Shown here piece by piece: positions 32,314 through 43,184 of a DNA stretch of 64,000 nucleotides. The stretch lies in NCBI GenBank assembly GCA_905221615.1, contig CAJNDT010006188.1:268501-332500 (forward strand), in the 5' to 3' direction. Each line of letters opens with the position of its first letter. Within the stretch, counting starts at the first letter, position 1. The notes below the pieces were generated by a model. That model worked only from the letters and a program-made list of their open reading frames with translations. It did no database searches and was not told the origin of the DNA. Both the position numbers and the translations under genes were made by a program. This DNA is from Symbiodinium sp. CCMP2592 (taxonomy: Eukaryota; Sar; Dinophyceae; Suessiales; Symbiodiniaceae).

Positions 32314-32580
32314 GTTCCAGCTGTCGACAAGAAGAAGCACAAGGCAACCGCCAGGGCAACAGGGAAGCTTGCAGTGGATTCCTCGATTGGCATGTGCCTG
32401 ACTGTTGCGATGGATCATTTTGCTGCAGAAGAAGACGCGCCCATTCCGAGAAATTGCGCTGACCTTGGCGCTTGTGCTGTAAAGCTGTGGCATGCATGGC
32501 ATATCAATTCGACTACAGCAAGATTGCGCAGCGCAGTGTATCGTATACCGTACTGCATTATTAGAAACTGCTTGAGTTAG
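32314..32580 (+). CDS. Terminal exon (copy B), 88 codons
   Basis: Counterpart of 18550-18816 with the same length and frame and an intact stop. Confidence 0.55.
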   Translation, partial: VPAVDKKKHKATARATGKLAVDSSIGMCLTVAMDHFAAEEDAPIPRNCADLGACAVKLWHAWHINSTTARLRSAVYRIPYCIIRNCLS

Positions 32581-35500
32581 CGGCAGTTCACAAAGTTCGC
32601 GGTATCACATACCATGCACAATCGTTGCTCGTGCTGGCACATATCTTCTTGTTTACGTGTATTGACTGCGTCCTTCTTATTATTTCTTATTGTAGCGAGG
32701 CTAGGAGGTGCAGGGCATATGGCTAAGGGTCTAAGGTTTGGGTTCCAGATTTGGGGGTTTGTTCAACCCACATTGCAAAGTGTATATAGCCTCCAGGACG
32801 TTTTGTATCAAAAGAAGTCGGAAGCAGCCAGCCTAATATACCACGAACATGAAACCCTGAAAGGGGCAAGCGCCCGAAACGTTCCCAAGCCGGCTCTGGG
32901 CCTTTCAGAGTTCTCGTAATTGTTAGCTTTGTGTGCCTGTGCCTCTACTGCGTTATATCGAGATGACCATTTCCTTGCGCCAAGGTTGGACTCAGCGCGT
33001 CCCAGCGCGCGAGACTGGGAGGGAACCTTAGCATGCTCAGCGTTGCCCCAACCACCTATAGTGTATGTATTTGTATATATATATATATATATTTACACAT
33101 ACATAAATATACATGTGTATGCATAGCTATATACACACTATAACAATAAAATTTACTAAAGTCTTATTTGCGAACGGACGTCGAATTCTGGTCCAATTCG
33201 TTTGGCGAGCTATTATCGGAACATGTGTATAGCCCCATTCGCTGATCTCGAGTGCAGCGCACGTTAAGCTGCCCCGAGTGAGCTTAACCCATTATACATG
33301 CTGCATACCGTGTCTATATATGTACATATATTGACGACGGACGTTGTAGCAGGGCTGACATCGCCACGGAATTGTAAGATAGCGCTGTTCGCTTGCAGAG
33401 TCCTTTCTTTTACATGTTTTTGCCCATCGTTGCACCCAGGCAACTGCTGAGTCAGAAAGAAATGGCGCAGGGATCAAGAAGACCCAGTGTCAGATGGACA
33501 GTGGCCGCACGGTGTGCTTGCGATTGCAACGCAAACCATCGCACTAATGGCAATACGGCCGCTACCTTTGACAATTACCTCCGACTTTGTGTTGCTGGAC
33601 TGCCGCGCGGTATTCACTCTTGGACATGAGAGCCTAAATCTGGCTCTCACAAACGAGTCTCTATTGTGAATGCGCGCTACGCCGAGATAGGTGTTCAACC
33701 AGCATCAACGGGAATGTTGGCATTGGGTAACTGCGGGTAACTGTGGGGCTGGGTGCCAAATAGTTGGAACCTGGCCCAAACTAGGTCTTGTGTCAGAAGC
33801 TTCCAGCTGCCTCCAAGTTGCACTAAACTTGTCATGTCAAAAAATGGTGCAGCATGTCGTCTTGACATGTTAATGTACTGTAGTAGGAAAGCCCAAAAGG
33901 AGCCACGCGCTGAACACCATGGGTTCGGAAGTTTCGCGTTCGATGGATGCCTAGGATGGCCATGAGGGCAGCCTCGGTGTCGATTTGGCAGAGCGGCGCA
34001 ATATGCAAAGCATTGTATGCTGTCAAAAACCTGCCACATGGCCATTTTGCATTTCATGGACCTGTTTGCGGGCAAGTGCGGGCCGCTGCAGCTCTACCGT
34101 GACCAACAGCACAAAGCAAAAACAACGATAGCAGTAGTACGCACCGTAGCAATAACAGTAGCAAGAGTAGACACAGTAGTAGCAAATGCCATAGTCGTCA
34201 TAATCATCATGCGAGGGGTCCGAGAACCCGGCAAGGCTTACTGAGATGTTGGCATTCCTGAAACAAGTTATCTTCACACATCTCGTAATACCCTATGGCC
34301 AAAATATTTGTGCATAAAAGACATATTTGGACATCCGGGACTGCACACATCACTATCAACCATACACAGTTGTATATCATCAAAGCCAAGACCTTCTCGG
34401 AACGATAATTCGCGACAGGCTCGCGGCCCGAAGACTTCTGGGCTGGCAAACCGGCAAAATGCAGTCGAAACGGCCAGAAATCCCCGCAAAAAACCCGACC
34501 AAACAAGTGCACGTGCCATCCCACCGTTGCACGGACCACCGACGCTCGAAAGTGCAGTTTGACAAAAGAGGGAAGTTGCACGGCGTGCGTGTAGTCCATC
34601 TGCTGACTCCTGAGTCTTCAGTGCAAGTGTGCCACATTGAGACCACAGCTAAGCAATCCCGGTGAGTGGGGCTGGCAGGCGACCTATTGCAGAGGGTGGG
34701 CATGGAGAAGCCGCCACAAGGCCGCAGCGTGATATGAAAACCAAACCCTCAGACTCTGGGAGTCTTACTGCTAGCCGCACCATGAACTATCAGCATATCT
34801 TACGTCAAAGAACGAGGCCTGTAGTGTAGTTTTTCAAAGTCGACATAGTGCGCCATGGATTCAGATTGCCGCCGAACGAGCCCCGACCTCAGGCAACTTT
34901 TGAAGGCTCGAGATGGAGGGCTCCGCAAGGCAGCTCTCCAGCCCGAAACCTGGGAGCTTCCGAAAACTAGGGTCTTTAAACTAAGGATCCTACAATTTGG
35001 GGTAGTTTATTGGGGTCCCCTACTTCGGAAACTCCCACATAATCATGCACTTCCCGATGAACGAAGGAGAAAACCACGTGGAGAGATGGACACTGTATGC
35101 TGATCAGTGTGGCAGAGTCTGTCATGAGGAAGTCTCCGTGTGTTGCAAGCCGAGATGTGGCCACACTGAAAGGCCTGAACTTGCCTATTGCGCGTGCGGG
35201 ACTCGGAGAACTTTAGTAGAGTTCAGTGTAGACTTACAATGTGGTAGAAGTTGCGCCATGCCAGCGGATTCCTGCATCGTGTAGTGTTTCAAATTGCAAT
35301 GCAGTCGATTGAAGTACAGCCTTGCATTTTGCAACGCCAAGAGGCGGTCGGACGCTAATCCCCCCCGCTCCCGACAGTCTCCATATATCAGTTAAAGTCC
35401 TACTGTTGTCGGTGCAGACTTCCTTTCAGCCGCAAGCCTGTTGTCGAATGTTGCAGCTTGCTTGAAACTTCGGAAACAGATCACCCCACCGCGCCCTCAG

Positions 35501-35899
35501 CGTGTGTCAGGTTCTGCCACCTTGCGTGAGACAGAACAGTAAATACACCATGGGTCAAACAGATACTTAGCTCCGTCAAGCTACATGTGGAATTGAAATT
35601 AACCGTCAACGATATAGTATGGCATTTAGCTTACAATGCTGGTTTGCATCCTCCTTCCCTTTTCGTCTATGAACCGCGAGGGGTCAGCCTCCATGTAGCA
35701 CTGAAATCCGTCGGGAATAAGCAAGCCTGGCCACCCCATTATACAGAGGGGCGACCAGCGACATGTTTTGTGTGGATTTCTTGTTACTTACTGTTTTGCA
35801 AGGGGTTAGCGAGTTAAGCAGCAGCAACAACAACAACACCTTCCCAAGCCTCCCCAAACCTCTCATTTGTTCGGGCATCCTCGGACCTTGTCCTCGCAG
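32581..35899. other. Interval with few supportable genes (copy B)
   Basis: Mirrors 18817-22102. A 10-bp deletion near 34407 removes the ATG of the basic frame present in copy A. AT runs near 33076-33091. Confidence 0.4.
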
Positions 35900-35966
35900 G
35901 ATTGCGAAGCCAGAGCATACATGAATCGCAACGTCGAGGGAGCAGAATGTCTGTTTGCCGCTGCAG
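35900..35966 (+). CDS. 67-nt exon (copy B)
   Basis: Counterpart of 22103-22169. Confidence 0.4.
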
Positions 35967-36062
35967 GTACTGGGAAAGCAAAGATGCTGATGTTGGGGTT
36001 CCTGCCTCGAGTGCTGAGCAGCCATTTATGTGATGTTGTTTGTCTTCTTCGCGAGATTCCAG

Positions 36063-36152
36063 AAGAGCGCAATGCAAAATCAAAGAAATGGAGCGAGCTC
36101 TATCGGATTCTATCGACCTTGGCAAGCAGTTTGGAAGCCTTGCCCGCAACAA
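36063..36152 (+). CDS. 90-nt exon (copy B)
   Basis: Counterpart of 22266-22355. Confidence 0.45.
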
Positions 36153-36196
36153 GTCTGCAAGTCTAAGTGATTTGAACCATACTATTCTGAACAATC

Positions 36197-36357
36197 TTGC
36201 GCTAGCCTGGCACACTCCTCTGCTCCGCGTGATGTCTACATCTCGCTGGATTTCATGGTCCGGTGGAAATCTGACCAAAAACAGCTTCTGCAGAGGCTCC
36301 TCTTTGCCTCGAGGAAAGTACATGAAAGCTTTGCCATTGAAGTAGAAGTCTGTGCCG
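36197..36357 (+). CDS. DVYISLDFMVRW exon (copy B)
   Basis: Counterpart of 22400-22560, same frame. Confidence 0.5.
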
Positions 36358-36430
36358 GTAGACAAGCAAGTTTCCTTCAGAACATGTTGTGTCAGACTTC
36401 AGGCCGCCTCCTGTTGCACATGTCTTTCAG

Positions 36431-36559
36431 ATGATAGCAGCTGCGTTCAAGCAAGAACATGGCATGGAAATTGCTCAGAGTTTTCAGATTTTGCACGTGG
36501 CGACAAACATGACTCTGTGCCTGTGTAACATGATGGCTCGGAGAGCAAGAAGCTGCTAG
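36431..36559 (+). CDS. Exon-like segment (copy B)
   Basis: Counterpart of 22634-22762, with the same two possible frames. Confidence 0.35.
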   Translation: MIAAAFKQEHGMEIAQSFQILHVATNMTLCLCNMMARRARSC

Positions 36560-36737
36560 ATGCTGCTAGCACCTGAGCTTTCCGCTCTCAGTTCGTTGGC
36601 TGTTGCTATCATCATGGCGGCGGCGGCCATAAAAGAGGAGTCTAGAGCCCAGGCTCCATCTGATATGTTCAAGTTGTGACTTGGGTGCAGATGACCCGGC
36701 TAACCCTTCTTTACATGAACACGAAGTCCTCAAGCAG

Positions 36738-36833
36738 GTGACGGTAACTTGGCTTGGCTTGTACAGTGTGGCCGAGGCCGAGCAGTATGCCAGTGGTGCT
36801 GCTGGGGCGCACAGGCGGGTAAAATGGCAGTAA
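36738..36833 (+). CDS. Terminal exon (copy B)
   Basis: Counterpart of 22941-23036. Confidence 0.45.
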   Translation: MTVTWLGLYSVAEAEQYASGAAGAHRRVKWQ

Positions 36834-37525
36834 GCCTGCAAAGGACTTGAGGTTTTAAAGTGTCAGCACTTGCGACTTGGTTTCTGCGATTAAGCATATA
36901 CTCAGCTATCAGAGATGCCCTTGGCATTTCCACAAAGGGAGAGAGGGAGAGGGAGAGAGAGCACTTGAATCCAAGTTGCACGCACCTGCCACGGTTTTTG
37001 GCTGCAGGTGATGTGCTTTTTGAGACCACGTAGGAAACAAGACCTCGCCGGTCCTTGATGTGGTTTCCATTTCCCTACTATTTCCCTCGAGGCTTTGCTC
37101 CAAAACAGAGCCCTCTCAAGAAGGATGCGGCGGCCTGAGATTCCCTGAGATATCACACACCACTTCGGAGGTCTTCGGCGTTGTTCGGCTATTAGTGTCA
37201 GCATCTCTCTGTTGAGTTTTTGTGCCTATGTTTTTCTCCCTGTTGCTGTTTTGCGTTGATCATCAAAAAGCTTACGGTTGGTTAGTAGGGAATGAAGGAA
37301 TGGGATACTAATATTGTTTTATTTGAGCGGCGACCGAAACCCCCTATGACTACGCAATGTAAGGACGTCTTGTATGGATGGGGGCGCGTCAGCTTCGGTA
37401 CTGCGGGCGATAGATCCGTGTCAGCGATTGCGAGCAAGTGTTGCATAATTGTGACTGCGCCAGCTATGAGATTTGCCTTTTGCCTGGCTCGAACCTTACA
37501 GCTGTCCAAAGTCCAAGGAGGATGC

Positions 37526-37711
37526 ACTGCTGCTACTGCTGCTACTGCTACTACTACTACTACTACTAGTTAGTACCAGTGCTAAGGACTAGTTCTTGTA
37601 CTAGTATTCGAACTAGTACTCGTACTACTACGACGACTGGTACTAGTAGTAGTAGTAGTAGTAGTAGTAGCAGTAGCAGTAGTAGTAGTAGTAGTAGTCG
37701 TGGTGGTAGTC

Positions 37712-37753
<42 letters not shown>

Positions 37754-37754
37754 A
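37526..37754. repeat. CTG/CTA and TAG microsatellites (copy B)
   Basis: Same composition as 23729-23953 with the TCGTGGTGG block moved relative to the TAG run, so repeat numbers changed on both sides after duplication. Confidence 0.9.
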
Positions 37755-37829
37755 GCTAAGGCGCCCCTGTACAACAAACTACTGTCCCGCACAGCAATGT
37801 GGATAACCAAAAATGGTGTAAAACGCAGC

Positions 37830-38520
37830 ATTTTTAGGTGTCCTCTTCGCGCGCATCCGTGTTGTCGTTGGATCCATGCCCAAACCTTAATGACGTCCTC
37901 TCCACGCGCATCCGTGTTCGCATTATATCCATGCCCAAACCTTGATGACGTCATCTCCGCGCACATCCCTGTTCCCAGTGCGTCCATGCCCAAACTTTAA
38001 TGACGTCCTCTCCGCGCACCCCGTGCATCCATGCCCAAACCATAAGGACGTTCTCTCCGCGCGCATCTGTGTTACGAGTCCGCTCAGCATTGTGGAGAAC
38101 GCGGAAAATACTGTAAATCGCGCCATTTTCAGCTGTGCCCTTCGCGACCATCCGTGTTGTCATTGTATCCATGCCCAAGCCTTAATGACGTCCTCCCCAC
38201 GCGCATCCGTGTTCTCAGTGCGTCCATGTCAGAAACCTTAATGACGTCCTCTTCGCGAGCATCCCTGTTATCATTGGATCCACGACCAAACCTTAACGAC
38301 GTTCTCTCCGCGCGCATCTGTGTTTCCCGTGCATCCATGCCCAAACCTGAAGGACGTCCTTTCGCGCGGATCTGTGTTACGAGTCCGCGCAGCGAAAAAA
38401 AGTGTCAAACGCAGTATTTTCATGTGTCCCCTTCGCGAACATCCGTGTTGCACTATCATTCTATCCATGTCCAAGCCTTAATGACGTCCTCCCCGCGCAT
38501 TTGTGTTATCATTGCAGGGC
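37830..38520. repeat. ~55-bp tandem array with TGACGTC core (copy B)
   Basis: Same unit order as copy A, with a few substitutions and small deletions (for example CCCCGCGCATTTG for CCCCGCGCGCATTTG). Confidence 0.9.
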
Positions 38521-38667
38521 ACTCTGAGCCGTGCGTTTTTTCATGCAGCAAAAACAAATAGGTTTCGGAAGTTTATGTTAACATGTTTTTTGAAAAGTGC
38601 CACCCCTATTCAGTGAATTTGCTGCGTGTGCGTTTCTGGCGCAGGGTCGCCTGCGGTACACGTTGCG

Positions 38668-38781
38668 TAGTAGTAGTACTAGTGCTAGTACTAGTATAGG
38701 TACTAGTACTAGTACTAGTACCGGTACTGGTACTGGTACTAGTACTAGTACTAGTACCAGTACCAGTGAAGGTACTAGTGC

Positions 38782-38820
<39 letters not shown>

Positions 38821-38835
38821 CAGTAGTAGTAGTAG

Positions 38836-38882
<47 letters not shown>
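38668..38882. repeat. ACTAGT/TAG/CTA microsatellite (copy B)
   Basis: Longer (CTA)n and (TAG)n runs than in copy A. Confidence 0.92.
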
Positions 38883-39088
38883 GTTGTACTACTTTCTGTT
38901 CTATTTCTACCTTGCACGTGGCGTGTGCTCGTCAGCTTCCCGTCAGTGGCGCGTTGGCCACGCATCAGTAAATGGTGTTTTTGGCAACCTTTTCCCTTTG
39001 TCTTGACGGGTAACCTGGCATACGCTTGCCAACACAAGCAACTTGGAGGATAGCACGAAGATTTTCCGAATTCGGATCTCTGTGATGA

Positions 39089-42000
39089 ATGATCCGCGTC
39101 AGTGTCCGCGCCAATTGCGGCTTCAAAATGGCGCCCGCGTCAGCTTCCGTATGGGTTTCGTCAGCGTCGCGTCTGTGCGCGCGTCATCTTTTGATACGAG
39201 AACACAGCGACCACAAGGTTTTGAGCACTGCAGCTTTGAGTCCATCTCAACAGATTTTGGGTGGAAGGTGGGACAACACGCGGGGGCCAGTTGCCGCAGG
39301 TTTTTTCCAACTTCGGCGTCGCCTTCCAGTTGTGTGAGACAGAGGCGGGCGGCAGGGGGCATTGCCAAGACACAAGTGCGAAGGTTTGGAGATTTGCACG
39401 TATGTGAAATGCTGATATTTACAAAATGACAGGATGGCGTTGAGATCAAGCAGTTTGGAAGCAACGGCGGCGCGGTGCAAGCCTCATGTTTGTTAGATCA
39501 TTTCGGGCGACTGATTAGCCTTTAGTTGTGAAGATGTTGTTGCAGGGACATCGTGTCCCCTCATTGTCAGCTCGCAGACAGTCAATGTGGGTTTATACCT
39601 AACTTCCGTATCAGATTGCGGTGCGCCTAATATACTTTGCCAATGTCCCAGCATGGGACGGCGCTAGACATTAAGATGCCACTCCAAGTGAACTGATGTA
39701 ACCTTTTATCTCCCGTGACAGCCAACAAATCAGGAACAAACGCAGTGTCCATCAACGATTTTGCCGTCAGTAGGCCACGGCGTTTAAAATATTCAAAGTC
39801 TTCCAAATAATTGCGCCAAGCAAAGTTCCAGCGCTTCGATGCTTGTACCCCATGCTGGTGACGCCCGCCCTGATGCCAGTGATGCTTACCTTTCGTATGG
39901 GACACAAAGCAGCTGATGCTCAATGCTCATGACGCTTCGTTTGTGTATGGTGATGTTGGTGATGTCGGTGATTGTCACCCTGAGCGAGGGATACAAGCTG
40001 ATGCCCATAATGCTCCATTAAGTCGTCCCCTGATGCCCGGTGCCCAGGATGTGCTGTTTGCGTGCCGCCGCTTACAGGCTGGGTGCTGATTCGGAAAAAA
40101 CGCGCGTGCTGGTCATGCGCTTTAACCTAACGCCTCGTGTTGTGGCAGGCTCTCTGCGATGACTTCATCACATTCAGAAAGACGGTGGATGAAGTCCAGC
40201 GTGAGCTTGGTTGCTGCAACCAGGTCCACCTCCATCAAACAGATTTTTTGTGGAAGGTGTAACAACACACGGGTGCCAGTTGCCGCAGGTTTTTTCCAAC
40301 TTTGGCATCGCCTTCCAGTTGTGTGAGACAGAGGCGGGCGGCAGGGGGCATTGCCAAGACACAAGTGCGAAGGTTTAGAGATTTGCACGTATGTGAAATG
40401 CTGATATTTACAAAATGGCAGGATGGCGTTGAGATCAAGCAGTTTGGAAGCAACGGCGGCGCGGTGCAAGCCTCATGTTTGTTAGATCATTTCGGGCGAC
40501 TGATTAGCCTTTAGTTGTGAAGATGTTGTTGCAGGGACATCGTGTCCCTTAGTTGTCAGCTCGCAAACAGTCAATGTGGGTTTATACCTAACTTCCGTAT
40601 CAAATTTCGGTGCGCCTAATATACTTTGCCAATGTCCCAGCATGGGACGGCGCTAGACATTAAGATGCCACTCCAAGTGAACTGATGTAACCTTTTTATC
40701 TCCCGTGACAGCCATCAAATGAGGAACAAACGCAGTGTCCATCAACGATTTTGCCGTCAGTAGGCCACGGCATTTATAATATTCAAAGTCTTCCAAATAA
40801 TTGCGCCAAGCAAAGTTCCAGCGCTTCGATGCTTGTACCCCATGCTGGTGACGCCCGCCCTGATGCCAGTGATGCTTACCTTTCGTATGGGACACAAAGC
40901 AGCTGATGCTCAATGCTCATGACGCTTCGTTTGTGTATGGTGATGTTGGTGATGTCGGTGATTGTCACCCTGAGCGAGGGATACAAGCTGATGCCCATAA
41001 TGCTCCATTAAGTCGTCCCCTGATGCCCGGTGCCCAGGATGTGCTGTTTGCGTGCCGCCGCTTACAGGCTGGGTGCTGATTCGGAAAAAACGCGCGTGCT
41101 GGTCATGCGCTTTAACCTAACGCCTCGTGTTGTGGCAGGCTCTCTGCGATGACTTCATCACATTCAGAAAGACGGTGGATGAAGTCCAGCGTGAGCTTGG
41201 TTGCTGCAACCAGGTCCACCTCCATCAAACAGATTTTTTGTGGAAGGTGTAACAACACACGGGTGCCAGTTGCCGCAGGTTTTTTCCAACTTTGGCATCG
41301 CCTTCCAGTTGTGTGAGACAGAGGCGGGCGGCAGGGGGCATTGCCAAGACACAAGTGCGAAGGTTTAGAGATTTGCACGTATGTGAAATGCTGATATTTA
41401 CAAAATGGCAGGATGGCGTTGAGATCAAGCAGTTTGGAAGCAACGGCGGCGCGGTGCAAGCCTCATGTTTGTTAGATCATTTCGGGCGACTGATTAGCCT
41501 TTAGTTGTGAAGGTGTTGTTGCAGGGACATCGTGTCCCTTAATTGTCAGCTCGCAAACAGTCAATGTGGGTTTATACCTAACTTCCGTATCAAATTTCGG
41601 TGCGCCTAATATACTTTGCCAATGTCCCAGCATGGGACGGCGCTAGAAATTAAGATGCCACTCCAAGTGAACTGATGTAACCTTTTTATCTCCCGTGACA
41701 GCCATCAAATGAGGAACAACCGCAGTGTCCATCAACGATTTTGCCGTCAGTAGGCCACGGCATTTATAATATTCAAAGTCTTCCAAATAATTGCGCCAAG
41801 CAAAGTTCCAATGCTTCGATGCTTGTACCCCATGCTGGTGACGCCCGCCCTGATGCCAGTGATGCTTACCTTTCGTATGGGACACAAAGCAGCTGATGCT
41901 CAATGCTCATGACGCTTCGTTTGTGTATGGTGATGTCGGTGATGTCGGTGATTGTCACCCTGAGCGAGGGATACAAGCTGATGCCCATAATGCTCCATTA

Positions 42001-42597
42001 AGTCGTCCCCTGATGCCCAGTGCCCAGGATGTGCTGTTTGCGTGCCGCCGCTTACAGGCTGGGTGCTGATTCGGAAAAAACGCGCGTGCTGGTCATGCGC
42101 TTTAACCTAACGCCTCGTGTTGCGGCAGGCTCTCTGCGATGACTTCATCACATTCAGAAAGACGGTGGATGAAGTCCAGCGTGAGCTTGGTTGCTGCAAC
42201 CAGGTCCACCTCCATCAAACAGATTTTTTGTGGAAGGTGTAACAACACACGGGTGCCAGTTGCCGCAGGTTTTTTCCAACTTTGGCATCGCCTTCCAGTT
42301 GTGTGAGACAGAGGCGGGCGGCAGGGGGCATTGCCAAGACACAAGTGCGAAGGTTTAGAGATTTGCACGTATGTGAAATGCTGATATTTACAAAATGACA
42401 GGATGGCGTTGAGATCAAGCAGTTTGGAAGCAACGGCGGCGCGGTGCAAGCCTCATGTTTGTTAGATCATTTCGGGCGACTGATTAGCCTTTAGTTGTGA
42501 AGATGTTGTTGCAGGGACATCGTGTCCCTTAATTGTCAGCTCGCAAACAGTCAATGTGGGTTTATACCTAACTTCCGTATCAAATTTCGGTGCGCTT
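39089..42597. repeat. ~990-bp macrosatellite, partial plus three full units (copy B)
   Basis: Unit starts near 39629, 40619 and 41609, each 990 nt apart. The plus exon 1 copies lie near 40149, 41139 and 42129. All three full units carry the premature TAG in plus exon 2. Copy A has two full units. Confidence 0.92.
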
Positions 42598-43146
42598 CAT
42601 ATGGGTATGTGTTTTTTCCTTGCGCGCAGGCTTATAAACACAGGGGGAAGGGACCCCCGCGAAACATACCCCGAAACGTACCCCGAAATATACCCCCGAA
42701 ACTTACCCCTACAATGTGCCAACATCTATGTTCACCTGGCAATTTTCTGTTTTGGATACCACTCCCAGAACATACCCGAAGCACACCCGAAACACACCTC
42801 ACGTCGTCAAACGCGAACTGTTGCCCATTTGGCCTTCCTTGCCGCGTTCTAGGACCCGCCGTGTTGTCTGTGGAGTTCTCCCCTTAGGTTGTCGCATCCA
42901 GAACCCACCGTGAAGCGCCGCCCGGAGCCCCCTTTGCTTGCCGCATTCCGGAAATGGCCGCAGAGCACCGCAATGCACCCGCAATTTGTTCTGCTGCACT
43001 GTAAAATGGGTGTCCAGTAAGTAGTATGTGCTGACAGCCCAGGATCTGAACCAAGGTGCTAAGGCACAAATCGAGACGTGTACAAGTTGCAGTTTGTCTA
43101 TGCCGGAGGCCTTTTTTAGCATCGAGTAAAACCTTGCGTGAATTCT
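42598..43146. other. Unique tail of copy B
   Basis: As 27772-28342, with one GAAACATACCCC repeat fewer and a short deletion near 42985. No gene. Confidence 0.6.
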
Positions 43147-43184
43147 GTAGGTTAAGAGCCTTGAGGCCTGTAGAGGGTTGGGCG

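Larger units (their letters stand above)
31694..43146 (+). repeat. Segmental duplication, copy B (about 11.45 kb)
   Basis: Direct repeat of 17940-28342. It is about 1 kb longer, mainly through one additional 990-bp macrosatellite unit. Its left end abuts (TTG)n. Its right end (CTTGCGTGAATTCT) abuts the 5' part of a copia-like element whose ATG lies 39 nt further on. Confidence 0.97.
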
